Assembly: GCF_015999245.1 (NCBI RefSeq)
Contig: NZ_JAEAMR010000007.1
Coordinates: 1,055,852-1,119,851, forward strand
DNA from: Streptomyces sp. AV19
GTDB taxonomy: Bacteria > Actinomycetota > Actinomycetes > Streptomycetales > Streptomycetaceae
Length of the DNA stretch: 64,000 bases
Direction: 5' to 3'
Under the pieces are notes generated by a model. It was given only the letters and a program-made list of their open reading frames with translations. It was not told the origin of the DNA and ran no database searches. Both the position numbers and the translations under genes were made by a program. Within the stretch, counting starts at the first letter, position 1. Each line of letters opens with the position of its first letter. Shown piece after piece: positions 16,144 to 24,727 of the stretch.

Positions 16144-17484
16144 ATGGCCCCCAAGATCACCGTGATCGGCACCGGCTATCTCGGCGCGACCCATGCCGCG
16201 GCCATGGCCGAACTCGGTTTCGAGGTGCTGGGCCTCGACGTGGTCCCCGAGAAGATCGAGATGCTCTCCCGCGCCGAGGTCCCGATGTACGAGCCGGGGC
16301 TGGAGGAGCTGCTGGGCAAGCACGTCGCCGGGCTGGAGGGCTCCAGCGGGCGGCTGCGCTTCACCACCTCCTGGGAGGAGGTCGCGGAGTTCGGCGACGT
16401 CCACTTCGTCTGCGTCAACACCCCGCAGAAGCACGGCGAGTACGCCTGCGACATGTCGTACGTCGACGCCGCCGTCGCCTCCCTCGCGCCGCTGCTGCGC
16501 CGCCCCGCGCTGGTCGTGGGCAAGTCCACCGTGCCGGTGGGCTCCGCGGCCAGGCTGGCGCGCATGATCACCGAACTCGCCCCGGCCGGCGCGGAGGTGG
16601 AACTCGCCTGGAACCCGGAGTTCCTGCGCGAGGGCTTCGCCGTCGAGGACACCCTGCACCCCGACCGCATCGTCGTCGGCGTCCACGGCGAGCGCGCGGA
16701 GAAGGTGCTGCGCGAGGTGTACGCGACGCCGGTCGGCGAGGGCTCGCCGTTCGTCGTCACCGACTATCCGACCGCCGAGCTGGTCAAGACCGCCGCGAAC
16801 TCCTTCCTCGCCACGAAGATCTCCTTCATCAACGCCATGGCCGAGGTCTGCGAGGCCGCCGACGGCGACGTGGCCAAGCTGGCGGAGGCCATCGGGCACG
16901 ACGAGCGGATCGGGAAGAAGTTCCTGCGGGCCGGCATCGGCTTCGGCGGCGGCTGCCTGCCCAAGGACATCCGCGCCTTCATGGCCCGGGCGGGCGAGCT
17001 CGGCGCCGATCAGGCGCTCACCTTCCTCCGCGAGGTCGACTCCATCAACATGCGCCGCCGCGGCCACATGGTCGAGCTCGCCCGCGAGACGGTGGGCGGC
17101 AGCTTCCTCGGGCAGCGGGTGGCGGTGCTGGGCGCGACCTTCAAGCCGGACTCCGACGACGTACGGGACTCGCCGGCGCTCAACGTCGCCGGGCAGATCC
17201 ACCTCCAAGGCGGGCAGGTCACGGTCTACGACCCCAAGGGGATGGAGAACGCGCGCCGGGTCTTCCCGACGCTGGCGTACGCGGACAGCGCGCTGGACGC
17301 CTGCCGGGGGGCGCGGGTCGTCCTGCACCTGACCGAGTGGGCGGAGTTCCGGTCGCTGGACCCGGTGGCGCTGCGCGACGTCGTCGCGGAGCCGCATCTG
17401 CTGGACGGCCGCAACGCGCTGGACGCGGTGGTGTGGCGCGCGGCCGGATGGACGTACCGGGCGATGGGCCGCCCTCGGGCGTAG
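16144..17484 (+). CDS. UDP-glucose/GDP-mannose dehydrogenase family protein
   Basis: NAD-dependent nucleotide-sugar dehydrogenase that oxidises the C6 hydroxyl of a sugar nucleotide to the uronic acid. The 446-aa product starts with Rossmann motif ITVIGTGYLGATHA; catalytic Lys215 lies in AELVKTAANSFLA and catalytic Cys271 in GFGGGCLPKD. UDP-glucose is the likeliest substrate. ATG at 16144 has GGAG upstream. The neighbouring LCP and glycosyltransferase genes (from 18.3 kb) suggest supply of a uronic acid for cell-wall glycopolymer, which is inference. Confidence 0.9.
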   Translation: MAPKITVIGTGYLGATHAAAMAELGFEVLGLDVVPEKIEMLSRAEVPMYEPGLEELLGKHVAGLEGSSGRLRFTTSWEEVAEFGDVHFVCVNTPQKHGEYACDMSYVDAAVASLAPLLRRPALVVGKSTVPVGSAARLARMITELAPAGAEVELAWNPEFLREGFAVEDTLHPDRIVVGVHGERAEKVLREVYATPVGEGSPFVVTDYPTAELVKTAANSFLATKISFINAMAEVCEAADGDVAKLAEAIGHDERIGKKFLRAGIGFGGGCLPKDIRAFMARAGELGADQALTFLREVDSINMRRRGHMVELARETVGGSFLGQRVAVLGATFKPDSDDVRDSPALNVAGQIHLQGGQVTVYDPKGMENARRVFPTLAYADSALDACRGARVVLHLTEWAEFRSLDPVALRDVVAEPHLLDGRNALDAVVWRAAGWTYRAMGRPRA

Positions 17485-17534
17485 CCCCGGGCCGCCGAGT
17501 GGCGGGCGCCCGCCCCCGGGCCCACGCTGGACCC

Positions 17535-18332
17535 ATGCCCGAAGTACGGAACTACGCGCCCGGCATCCCCTGCTGGGTCGATCTCATGGCACCCGACCAG
17601 CGGGCCGCGCTCGACTTCTACCGGGACCTGTTCGGCTGGCAGGGCGAGCCCGGGCCGCCGGAGACCGGCGGTTACGCGGTCTGCACGCTGAACGGCCGGG
17701 CCGTGGCCGGCATCGGGCCCGCCATGGCCCAGGACGGACAGCCCGCGCCGCCCACCGCGTGGACGACCTACTTCTCGGTCGCCGACGCGGAGGCGGCGGC
17801 GGGCGCGGTCGCCGCGCACGGCGGCAAGGTCGTCATGCCCCCGATGGACGTGCTGACCTTCGGCCGGATGGCCATCGTCGCCGACCCCTCGGACGCCGTC
17901 TTCGGCCTCTGGGAGGCGCGTGACTTCTTCGGCTGCGAGGTCGTCATCGACCCGGGGTCGCTCGCCTGGAACGAGCTCAACACCCCGGACGCCGAGGCGG
18001 TCGCCGACTTCTACCCCGCGGCCCTGGGCGTCACGGTCGCGCCCTCCCAGGCGATGCCCGGCGGCTTCGAGTTCACCGTCGAAGGGCGGCCCGTGGCCGG
18101 GGTCCAGCCCCTCGACCGGCTCCTGCCGGAAGCGCCGCCGCACTGGCTGACGTACTTCGCCGTGGACGGGACCGACACCACGGTGGACGCCCTTGTCAGG
18201 GCCGGAGGGTCGGTCCTCGTGCCGCCCTTCGACATGGTGGCGGGCCGGATCGCGGTCGTCTCCGACCCGCAGGGCGGCGTCTTCGGGCTCATCGAGGTCG
18301 CGCCGGAGTATCTGCAGCAGGCGGCGGCCTGA
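17535..18332 (+). CDS. VOC/glyoxalase-fold protein with two domains
   Basis: 265-aa protein made of two vicinal-oxygen-chelate repeats (about 8-130 and 138-262). Each has the D-FY---FGW / D-FYPAALG start and the VFGLWEA / VFGLIEV end. Streptomyces has many such proteins; roles range from antibiotic resistance to hydroxylation, so no activity is assigned. It ends 13 bp from the convergent LCP gene. Confidence 0.85.
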   Translation: MPEVRNYAPGIPCWVDLMAPDQRAALDFYRDLFGWQGEPGPPETGGYAVCTLNGRAVAGIGPAMAQDGQPAPPTAWTTYFSVADAEAAAGAVAAHGGKVVMPPMDVLTFGRMAIVADPSDAVFGLWEARDFFGCEVVIDPGSLAWNELNTPDAEAVADFYPAALGVTVAPSQAMPGGFEFTVEGRPVAGVQPLDRLLPEAPPHWLTYFAVDGTDTTVDALVRAGGSVLVPPFDMVAGRIAVVSDPQGGVFGLIEVAPEYLQQAAA

Positions 18333-18344
18333 GCGACGCACGCG

Positions 18345-19487
18345 TCAGGAGACGGTGACCTTCTCGTCGTTCTTCAGCTGCGCGAAGAGCTGCTTGGACT
18401 TCACCGGGTCCCACTTGACCGCCACGCCGTCGCCGCGCGTGGGCAGGTTGGCGTTCCCTATCGGCACGGTCATCTGCTTGCCGTCGCCGCCGGTGACGCC
18501 CTTCATCGCCCAGAACATCGACGTCAGGTCCCACAGCTCCATGTCCTCGTCGACGATGAGCGTGTCGAGGCCGGAGCCGATCACCGGGTAGAGCCGGAAC
18601 GGGTTGAGGATCGTGGACGGCGAAGCGGCCTGCTTGGCCAGGGTGTTGAGGAACTTCTGCTGGTTGCGCATCCGGCCCAGGTCCTGGTCGGCCTCCTGGT
18701 GGCGCTGGCGGACGAACGCCAGCGACTGCTTGCCGTCCAGCGTCTGGCAGCCGGCCTTGAAGTCGGCGCCGGAGTCGCGGTCCTTGACCGGCTTGTCGAT
18801 GCACATGTCCACGCCGCCGAGCGAGTCGACCAGGCTGCGGAAGCCGCCGAAGCCGATCTCCGCGTAGTGGTCGATGCGGAGCCCGGTGTTGAACTCGACG
18901 GTCCGTACGAGCAGTTCGGCGCCGCCGTCCGAGTACGCCTGGTTGAGCTTGTGCGCCGAGGCGGGGTACTGCTTGCCGGACTTCGCGCCGGTGAAGGCGG
19001 GGATGGTGACGTAGGAGTCACGGGGCAGGCTCAGCATCGTGGTGCCGTTGTCGCCCGTGTGCAGGATCATCATCGAGTCGGTGCGCTTGCCGTCGGCGGA
19101 GCCGGTGTGCAGGTCCTTCTTGTCCTCGTCGGACAGGCCCTCGCGGCTGTCGGAGCCGACGATCAGGTAGTTGGTGCCCTCGCCGGCCGGCGGCCGGTCC
19201 GCCAGCCTGCCGAGGTCCACCTCGCGCCGCAGCTTGGAGTCGGCCCAGAAGTAGGTGCTGACGGAGACCACGAGCAGGACGGCGAGGAAGGCGAGCAGGC
19301 CGACGGTGATCCGCTTGCGCCAGTTCGGTCGGGCGCTGCGGGGAGCAGGGGTGCGCCCGTAGACCTGGCCCGTGTTGTAGCCGTCGTGCGACGACGACGC
19401 GGGGGAGCCCTCGGGACGTATGGGGCCGCCGGGGCTCCCGTACGGGTTCCGGGGATCGTTGTTCCGCGCATCGGGCCACTGGTTCAT
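18345..19487 (-). CDS. LytR-CpsA-Psr (LCP) family protein 1
   Basis: LCP enzymes move undecaprenyl-phosphate-linked glycopolymers onto peptidoglycan outside the membrane. This 380-aa member has a Pro-rich cytoplasmic N-terminus (1-55), one membrane helix (about 57-79) and the LCP domain with IVGSDSREG, DSMMILH, LSLPRDSYV and a QSLAFVRQRH segment; the conserved Arg/Asp residues that bind the pyrophosphate are present. There is no LytR_C tail, unlike three of its neighbours. ATG start at 19487. Confidence 0.93.
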   Translation of the reverse strand: MNQWPDARNNDPRNPYGSPGGPIRPEGSPASSSHDGYNTGQVYGRTPAPRSARPNWRKRITVGLLAFLAVLLVVSVSTYFWADSKLRREVDLGRLADRPPAGEGTNYLIVGSDSREGLSDEDKKDLHTGSADGKRTDSMMILHTGDNGTTMLSLPRDSYVTIPAFTGAKSGKQYPASAHKLNQAYSDGGAELLVRTVEFNTGLRIDHYAEIGFGGFRSLVDSLGGVDMCIDKPVKDRDSGADFKAGCQTLDGKQSLAFVRQRHQEADQDLGRMRNQQKFLNTLAKQAASPSTILNPFRLYPVIGSGLDTLIVDEDMELWDLTSMFWAMKGVTGGDGKQMTVPIGNANLPTRGDGVAVKWDPVKSKQLFAQLKNDEKVTVS

Positions 19488-19605
19488 GAGGGCAAGTGTG
19501 CCCGGCCGCGCGCGGTGCCCCGCCGGGTGCTACGAGACCGGGGCAGGGCTGTTGCAGACCTGACACATGCGGCCTGGCCGGTGGCGCCCGCATACAGTGG
19601 GGTGC

Positions 19606-20163
19606 ATGACCACTCACGACCGGGCCCCGGAGTCCGGTGAGGCCGGCATACCCGGCAAGCCGTCCTCCGCGTCGCGCACCACGCTGTCCCACATCATGAC
19701 CAGCAACGAGACCAATCTGCTGGGCACGGTGCACGGTGGCGTGATCATGAAGCTGGTGGACGACGTGGCCGGCGCGGTCGCCGGCCGGCACTCCGGCGGC
19801 CCGGCCGTGACGGCGTCCATGGACGAGATGGCCTTCCTGGAGCCCGTCCGGGTCGGGGACCTCGTCCACGTGAAGGCCCAGGTGAACTGGACCGGCCGGT
19901 CCTCCATGGAGATCGGCGTACGGGTCCTCGCCGAGCGGTGGAACGAGTCGGGGCCCGCCACGCAGGTCGGCAGCGCCTACCTCGTCTTCGCGGCCGTCGA
20001 CGAGAACGGCAAGCCGCGCCCGGTGCCGCCGGTGCTCCCGGAGACGGACCGCGACCGGCGCCGCTACCAGGAGGCCCAGATCCGCCGCACGCACCGCCTC
20101 GCCCGGCGCCGCGCGATCATGGAACTCCGCCAGAACCGGGCTGCCGAGGGCTACGAGGACTGA
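19606..20163 (+). CDS. Acyl-CoA thioesterase (hotdog fold)
   Basis: 185-aa hotdog-fold thioesterase of the YciA/BACH type that hydrolyses acyl-CoA esters. The helix-entry motif NETNLLGTVHGGVIMKLVDD carries the catalytic Asn/His region, followed by VTASMDEMAFLEPVRVGDLV. The ATG at 19606 is preferred to an upstream one because the family starts shortly before the motif. It lies between two LCP genes transcribed in the other direction and is probably unrelated to them. Confidence 0.9.
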   Translation: MTTHDRAPESGEAGIPGKPSSASRTTLSHIMTSNETNLLGTVHGGVIMKLVDDVAGAVAGRHSGGPAVTASMDEMAFLEPVRVGDLVHVKAQVNWTGRSSMEIGVRVLAERWNESGPATQVGSAYLVFAAVDENGKPRPVPPVLPETDRDRRRYQEAQIRRTHRLARRRAIMELRQNRAAEGYED

Positions 20164-20201
20164 GGGGCGGGACCGGGGCGAACCCTCCAGCACCGGCGGC
20201 G

Positions 20202-21689
20202 CTAGGAACCCGGCGGGCACACCACCCGGTCCCCCGTGAGTACCCTGCCGTCCTCCCCGGCGGCCTGCGGCCGCGCCCGCTCCAGCGCCCGCACGGGCTG
20301 GACGCCCCCGAAGTCCGCGCCCAGCGTCACCTTCATCACCGGCCCCTGTCCGGCCACCGCCCGCAGTCCGGTGCCCGGCAGGGCGGCCGCCAGCGTGCGC
20401 GCCGAGCGGTCCCAGCGCGGGTCGAAGGCGATCTCCGTGCGTGGCACGGGCGGCGGCGGGGCGGCGGCGGGTACGCCCGTGGTGGCGAAGCCGGTCGCCC
20501 GCAGCGCCGTGTCCGCCGCGCGGCCCAGGCCCGGGCGGCCGCTGCCGTCCAGGACCTGGACGCGGATCCGCCCGGGCGGCACCTCGACGAAGCGGGGCGA
20601 GGGCGGCGGGTTCCCCGCCTTCCCGTCATGCGCACCGGGCGCCCCCCGAGCCACCCGCGGCGCCAGCGGCCGGTCCGCGCGTAGCGCCCCGAAGATCCGC
20701 TCGGCGCCGGGCCCGTCCCAGCGCACCGTCGAGCCGACGCCCGGGACGGGGAAGTCGGAGACGGAGACCGGCACCGAGGTGAACTCGGCCGTCGCGGGGG
20801 TCAGGTTCCGCGCCGCGCGGCCCAGCTCCACCAGCTGCTCCCCGCCGAGGTCGCGGTCGGCGCGGACCGCGCCGAGCACGGTCACGGCCACCTCGTGGAA
20901 CAGCGGCGGGTCCGTCAGCACCCCGCTGCCCGCCGCCCGCTCCAGCAGGGCGGCGAGGAACCGCTGCTGCCGCTGCATCCGCTCGAGGTCGGAGCCGGAG
21001 CCCAGGTGCCGGGAGCGCACGTACTGCAGCGCCCGCCCGCCGTCCAGCGTGCTGGTGCCGGACGGCAGGTCGAGCCCGCTCCAGTCGTCCCGGAGCGGCT
21101 GTTCCGTGCAGACCCGCACCCCGCCGAGGAGGTCCACGGTCCGCATGAAGCCGGTGAAGTCGACCTCCAGGTAGTGGTCGACGTGCACCCCGGTCAACTG
21201 CTCGACGGTGCGCACGGTCAGCCGGGGGCCGCCCTCCGCGTAGGCGGCGTTGAGCTTCTGCGGATGGGCGGGGCGGCGGGCGCCCGAGAGGTCCTTGTGC
21301 TCGGGGAGCACGGCGTAGGAGTCGCGGGGGAGGCCGACGACGGTCACCCGGTCACGGGCCTCGGAGAGGTGCACCAGCATCACGGCGTCGGTGCAGTGGC
21401 AGGGCGCGCCGCCCAGCCGGTAGCGGTCGCGTTCCGCGGCGGTGATCGCGTCGCGGCCGTCGGTGCCGACGACCAGGATGGTGGTGCCCAGGCCGGCCCG
21501 GGGCCGGTCCCGCAGTCCGGCGAAGGGGTCGGTGCGCCCCAGGCGCCGTTCGATGCCGTGCACCACCGTGTGCCCCGCGCCACTGATCACCAGCACCAGG
21601 AGGGCCGCCGCCGCGGCGAGGCGCAGTCCCCAGCGGGGGCGGCGCGGGGCGCTGTGGCGGGCTCGTCGGGTGCGGGGAGGTAGAGGCAC
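20202..21689 (-). CDS. LCP family protein 2 with LytR_C domain
   Basis: 495-aa LCP protein: basic N-terminus, a membrane helix (about 22-42), LCP domain (about 65-310; ILVVGTDGRD, DAVMLVHL, VGLPRDSYAV, ALQYVRSRH) and a C-terminal LytR_C domain (about 365-460; RIRVQVLDGSGRPGLGRAAD). GTG start at 21689 has GGAGG seven bases upstream. The motif GTDGRD replaces the more common GSDSR. Role: attachment of a wall glycopolymer; substrate unknown. Confidence 0.92.
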   Translation of the reverse strand: MPLPPRTRRARHSAPRRPRWGLRLAAAAALLVLVISGAGHTVVHGIERRLGRTDPFAGLRDRPRAGLGTTILVVGTDGRDAITAAERDRYRLGGAPCHCTDAVMLVHLSEARDRVTVVGLPRDSYAVLPEHKDLSGARRPAHPQKLNAAYAEGGPRLTVRTVEQLTGVHVDHYLEVDFTGFMRTVDLLGGVRVCTEQPLRDDWSGLDLPSGTSTLDGGRALQYVRSRHLGSGSDLERMQRQQRFLAALLERAAGSGVLTDPPLFHEVAVTVLGAVRADRDLGGEQLVELGRAARNLTPATAEFTSVPVSVSDFPVPGVGSTVRWDGPGAERIFGALRADRPLAPRVARGAPGAHDGKAGNPPPSPRFVEVPPGRIRVQVLDGSGRPGLGRAADTALRATGFATTGVPAAAPPPPVPRTEIAFDPRWDRSARTLAAALPGTGLRAVAGQGPVMKVTLGADFGGVQPVRALERARPQAAGEDGRVLTGDRVVCPPGS

Positions 21690-21890
21690 GGGGAGACCTC
21701 CGCGGGGGACGGGGGAGGGGGGACCGGGTCACCGTAGGCCCATACGATCAACGGTCCGCGTCACCGCGCCGTCCGGCCGGGGCCCGCCACCCGGGCGGCG
21801 CGGCCGCGCGTCCCCCGTTCGCGGTAACGTGGCCGACGATCCCGCAGACCGTCACGGGGTGCACCCCGACCCCCGTACCCCCGAGGAACC

Positions 21891-22904
21891 ATGCCAGAGC
21901 AGCAGCCGCCCGCAGTTTCCGTGATCATGCCGGTGCTCAACGAGGAGCGCCATCTGCGCACCGCCGTGCGGCACATCCTGGAGCAGGACTACGCCGGCGA
22001 GCTGGAGGTCGTGATCGCCCTCGGTCCGTCCAAGGACCGTACGGACGAGATCGCCGCCGAGCTCGTCCGCGAAGACCCCAGGGTGCACACGGTCCCGAAC
22101 CCGACGGGCCGCACCCCCGCCGCCCTCAACGCGGCGATCAAGGCGTCGCGGCACCCCGTCGTCGTCCGGGTGGACGGCCACGGCATGCTCTCGCCCGACT
22201 ACATCGAGAAGGCCGTGCGGCTGCTGGGCGAGACCGGCGCGCAGAACGTCGGCGGCATCATGCACGCCGAGGGCGAGAACGACTGGGAGCACGCCGTCGC
22301 CGCCGCCATGACCTCGAAGATCGGGGTGGGCAACGCGGCGTTCCACACCGGTGGCGCGGCGGGCCCGGCCGAGACCGTCTACCTGGGCGTCTTCCGGCGG
22401 CAGGCGCTGGAGCAGCAGGGCGGGTACAACGAGGAGTTCATCCGGGCCCAGGACTGGGAGCTCAACTTCCGCATCCGCGAGGCGGGCGGGCTGATCTGGT
22501 TCTCGCCGGAGCTGAAGGTCTCCTACCGGCCGCGGCCGAGCGTGCGGGCGCTCGCCAAGCAGTACAAGGACTACGGCCGTTGGCGGCACGTCGTCGCCCG
22601 CTTCCACAAGGGCTCGATCAACCTGCGCTACCTGGCCCCGCCGACCGCGGTGGTCGCCGTCGCGGCCGGTCTGGTCGTGGGCGCGGTGGTCACGCCGTGG
22701 GCGCTGGTCGTGCCGGGCGGCTACCTGGCGGCGATCGTCGCCGGTTCGGTCCCGGCGGGCAAGGGGCTGCCGCTGAAGGCGCGCGTGCAGATCCCCGTGG
22801 CGCTGGCGACGATGCACATGTCGTGGGGCTTCGGCTTCCTCACCAGCCCGCGCTCGCTGGCGAAGCGCGTCATCGCCAGCCGCAGGCCCGCGGTCAAGGC
22901 GTGA
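21891..22904 (+). CDS. Family 2 glycosyltransferase
   Basis: 337-aa GT2 enzyme with an N-terminal GT-A domain (SVIMPVLNEERHL, VRVDGHGML in the DxD place, and RAQDWELNFRIREAGG) and two C-terminal hydrophobic segments near 250-300, so likely membrane-attached. It resembles succinoglycan/ExoA-like transferases. GAGGA precedes the ATG. Placement amid LCP genes points to wall polysaccharide synthesis. Confidence 0.88.
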   Translation: MPEQQPPAVSVIMPVLNEERHLRTAVRHILEQDYAGELEVVIALGPSKDRTDEIAAELVREDPRVHTVPNPTGRTPAALNAAIKASRHPVVVRVDGHGMLSPDYIEKAVRLLGETGAQNVGGIMHAEGENDWEHAVAAAMTSKIGVGNAAFHTGGAAGPAETVYLGVFRRQALEQQGGYNEEFIRAQDWELNFRIREAGGLIWFSPELKVSYRPRPSVRALAKQYKDYGRWRHVVARFHKGSINLRYLAPPTAVVAVAAGLVVGAVVTPWALVVPGGYLAAIVAGSVPAGKGLPLKARVQIPVALATMHMSWGFGFLTSPRSLAKRVIASRRPAVKA

Positions 22905-22910
22905 GGTGAC

Positions 22911-22938
22911 GGGCCGCCCCCGGGTCCGGGGGCGGCCC
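22911..22938. terminator. Terminator hairpin between GT2 and LCP 3
   Basis: GGGCCGCCCCC (22911-22921) pairs with GGGGGCGGCCC (22928-22938), loop GGGTCC, between convergent stop codons. Confidence 0.75.
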
Positions 22939-22945
22939 GCCGCGT

Positions 22946-24625
22946 TCAGAAGCGGTTGAGCGGGTTGATCTCCATGCAGGCGGACCTGTCGTCGCCGTTG
23001 AGGGGGTTGGAGCTCTCCGGGGCCTTGTTGTCCTCGGGCTTCTCTTCCTCCTCCCCCTTCTTCTCGTCCTTGGCGCCGTTCTTCCCGTCCGCCTTGTCGT
23101 TCGTCTTTCCGCTCGTCTTCCCGTCCGTCTTTCCGTCCGTTTTTCCGCCCGTGCCCGGTGCCTTCGGGTAGGTCGTCCCCTCGCGCCAGTCCCCGCCGAT
23201 CACCAGCGTGATGCCGTCGGCCTCCGGCGACAGGCGCACGGCGCTCTCCGGCAGTCCGAGGGTCTTGGCGACGGCCGTGGCGTCGGCGCGCTGTGCCGAC
23301 CTCGGGAACGTGATGGTGGTGTCCGCCTGCATCCGGGGGCTGGAGTCCGAAGTCGCCTTGGCGAAGCCCTGCTTGACCAGGTGCGCGGCGATGTCGGAGC
23401 CGCGGGCGCCGACGGGCGGCAGGACGGCCGTCCCGGTGCCGTTGAAGACGGTCACGGCGACGTTGTTCCTGGCCGCCGGGGAGCCGGAGGGGGCCGGCTT
23501 CTCGGGCTTCTTCTTGTCCTTGCCGTCCAGCGCGATGTCGTTGCGGATGAGCGAGAAGAGCTTGTCGGCGTCGCCGGGCTTGGGGATCACATGGGCGTCC
23601 GGGTCCTGGGGGTCCTGGACCCAGGGCATGGTGGTCATGGTGATCCGGCCGGACGGCACGCGCTTGATGTCGTTGGTGAGGTCGTAGAGCTTCTTGACCG
23701 AGCCGAGGTCCTTGTCGACGGTGAGCGCCTTGGTGGCCGCCTCGGCGAGGTCGGTGAGCTGGCCCGGGTCGCTGAGCTTGGTGCCGCCCTTGAGCTGACG
23801 GACCATCGCGTTCATGTAGAGGTGCTGGGCGTGGGTGCGGCCGATGTCGCTGCCGTCCTCGAAGCCGTGCCGGGTGCGCAGCCACTGCAGGGCCTGCTCG
23901 CCCTTGATGGTGTGCGTGCCCTTCGTCAGCTCCAGGCCGGACTTGGTGTCACGGATGTTGTCCTTGACGCAGACCGGGACGCCGCCCACGGCGTCGGCCA
24001 TGTTCACCACCCCGGCGAAGTCGATCATCATGAAGTGGTCGACGGGGATGCCGGTGAGCTCCTCCCAGGTGGCGACCGTGCAGCCCGGACCGCCGTTCTG
24101 GAGGCTGGTGTTGATGATCTGGCTGCCGGTCTCCCGGTAGACCTTGCCGTTGCCCGGGTCGGTGCACTTGGGGATGGTCACCCGGGTGTCGCGGGGGACG
24201 CTGACGACCGACATGTTGGTGCGGTCGGCGGAGACGTGGAGCAGCATCTGGACGTCGGCCAGCGCCGGGCGGTCGGCGTCCTCGCGGGCGCCGCCGAGGT
24301 TCTGGTTCTCCTTGCCGCTGCGGCTGTCGGAGCCCAGGAGCAGGATGTTGAGGGGGCGTTGGCCCTGCGCGTTGGGGACGCTGCGGTCGAGCTGCTTGTC
24401 GCTGAGGTTGAGGTTGCTCTTGCGGATGTTGTGGTTGAGGTGCCGGTAGTAGAACCAGCCCGTCGCGGAGGCCGCGAGGACCAGGACCGCCAGACAGAGG
24501 GCGGTCCAGCGGGCTATTCGCACGCCGCGGCGGCGCTTGGGCTTCGCCGCGGCGGCGGCCGGCGCCTTCTCCCGGCTCTCTTCGGTCTTCGTCTTTTCTT
24601 CCCCCCGCACATTGTCGACCCCCAA
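22946..24625 (-). CDS. LCP family protein 3 with LytR_C domain
   Basis: 559-aa LCP protein. Order: Ala/Lys-rich cytoplasmic tail, membrane helix (about 39-62), LCP domain (ILLLGSDSRSG, VQMLLHVSA, SVPRDTRVTIP, EQALQWLRTRHG), LytR_C domain (VAVTVFNGTGTAVLPPVGAR) and a low-complexity tail rich in Gly-Lys-Thr-Asp (KTDGKTDGKTSGK) and Glu. The frame begins with TTG at 24625, supported by GGGGAGGG just upstream. The charged repetitive tail is unusual and may sit in the wall. Confidence 0.92.
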   Translation of the reverse strand: MGVDNVRGEEKTKTEESREKAPAAAAAKPKRRRGVRIARWTALCLAVLVLAASATGWFYYRHLNHNIRKSNLNLSDKQLDRSVPNAQGQRPLNILLLGSDSRSGKENQNLGGAREDADRPALADVQMLLHVSADRTNMSVVSVPRDTRVTIPKCTDPGNGKVYRETGSQIINTSLQNGGPGCTVATWEELTGIPVDHFMMIDFAGVVNMADAVGGVPVCVKDNIRDTKSGLELTKGTHTIKGEQALQWLRTRHGFEDGSDIGRTHAQHLYMNAMVRQLKGGTKLSDPGQLTDLAEAATKALTVDKDLGSVKKLYDLTNDIKRVPSGRITMTTMPWVQDPQDPDAHVIPKPGDADKLFSLIRNDIALDGKDKKKPEKPAPSGSPAARNNVAVTVFNGTGTAVLPPVGARGSDIAAHLVKQGFAKATSDSSPRMQADTTITFPRSAQRADATAVAKTLGLPESAVRLSPEADGITLVIGGDWREGTTYPKAPGTGGKTDGKTDGKTSGKTNDKADGKNGAKDEKKGEEEEKPEDNKAPESSNPLNGDDRSACMEINPLNRF

Positions 24626-24727
24626 CGGGCCCTCCCCTTAAGTGGTGCGTTCGGCCCGATGGGCAGATGCGTCGTACCTGGTGACTCTGTTACCAGCTAG
24701 AGAGATGCACAAGGACGGCCGCCGGAT

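Noticed and set aside
21852..23885. Very long minus-strand open frame across GT2 and LCP 3
   Set aside because: The translation is Arg/Ala/Gly/His-rich without any motif and overlaps two genes with clear domain structure.
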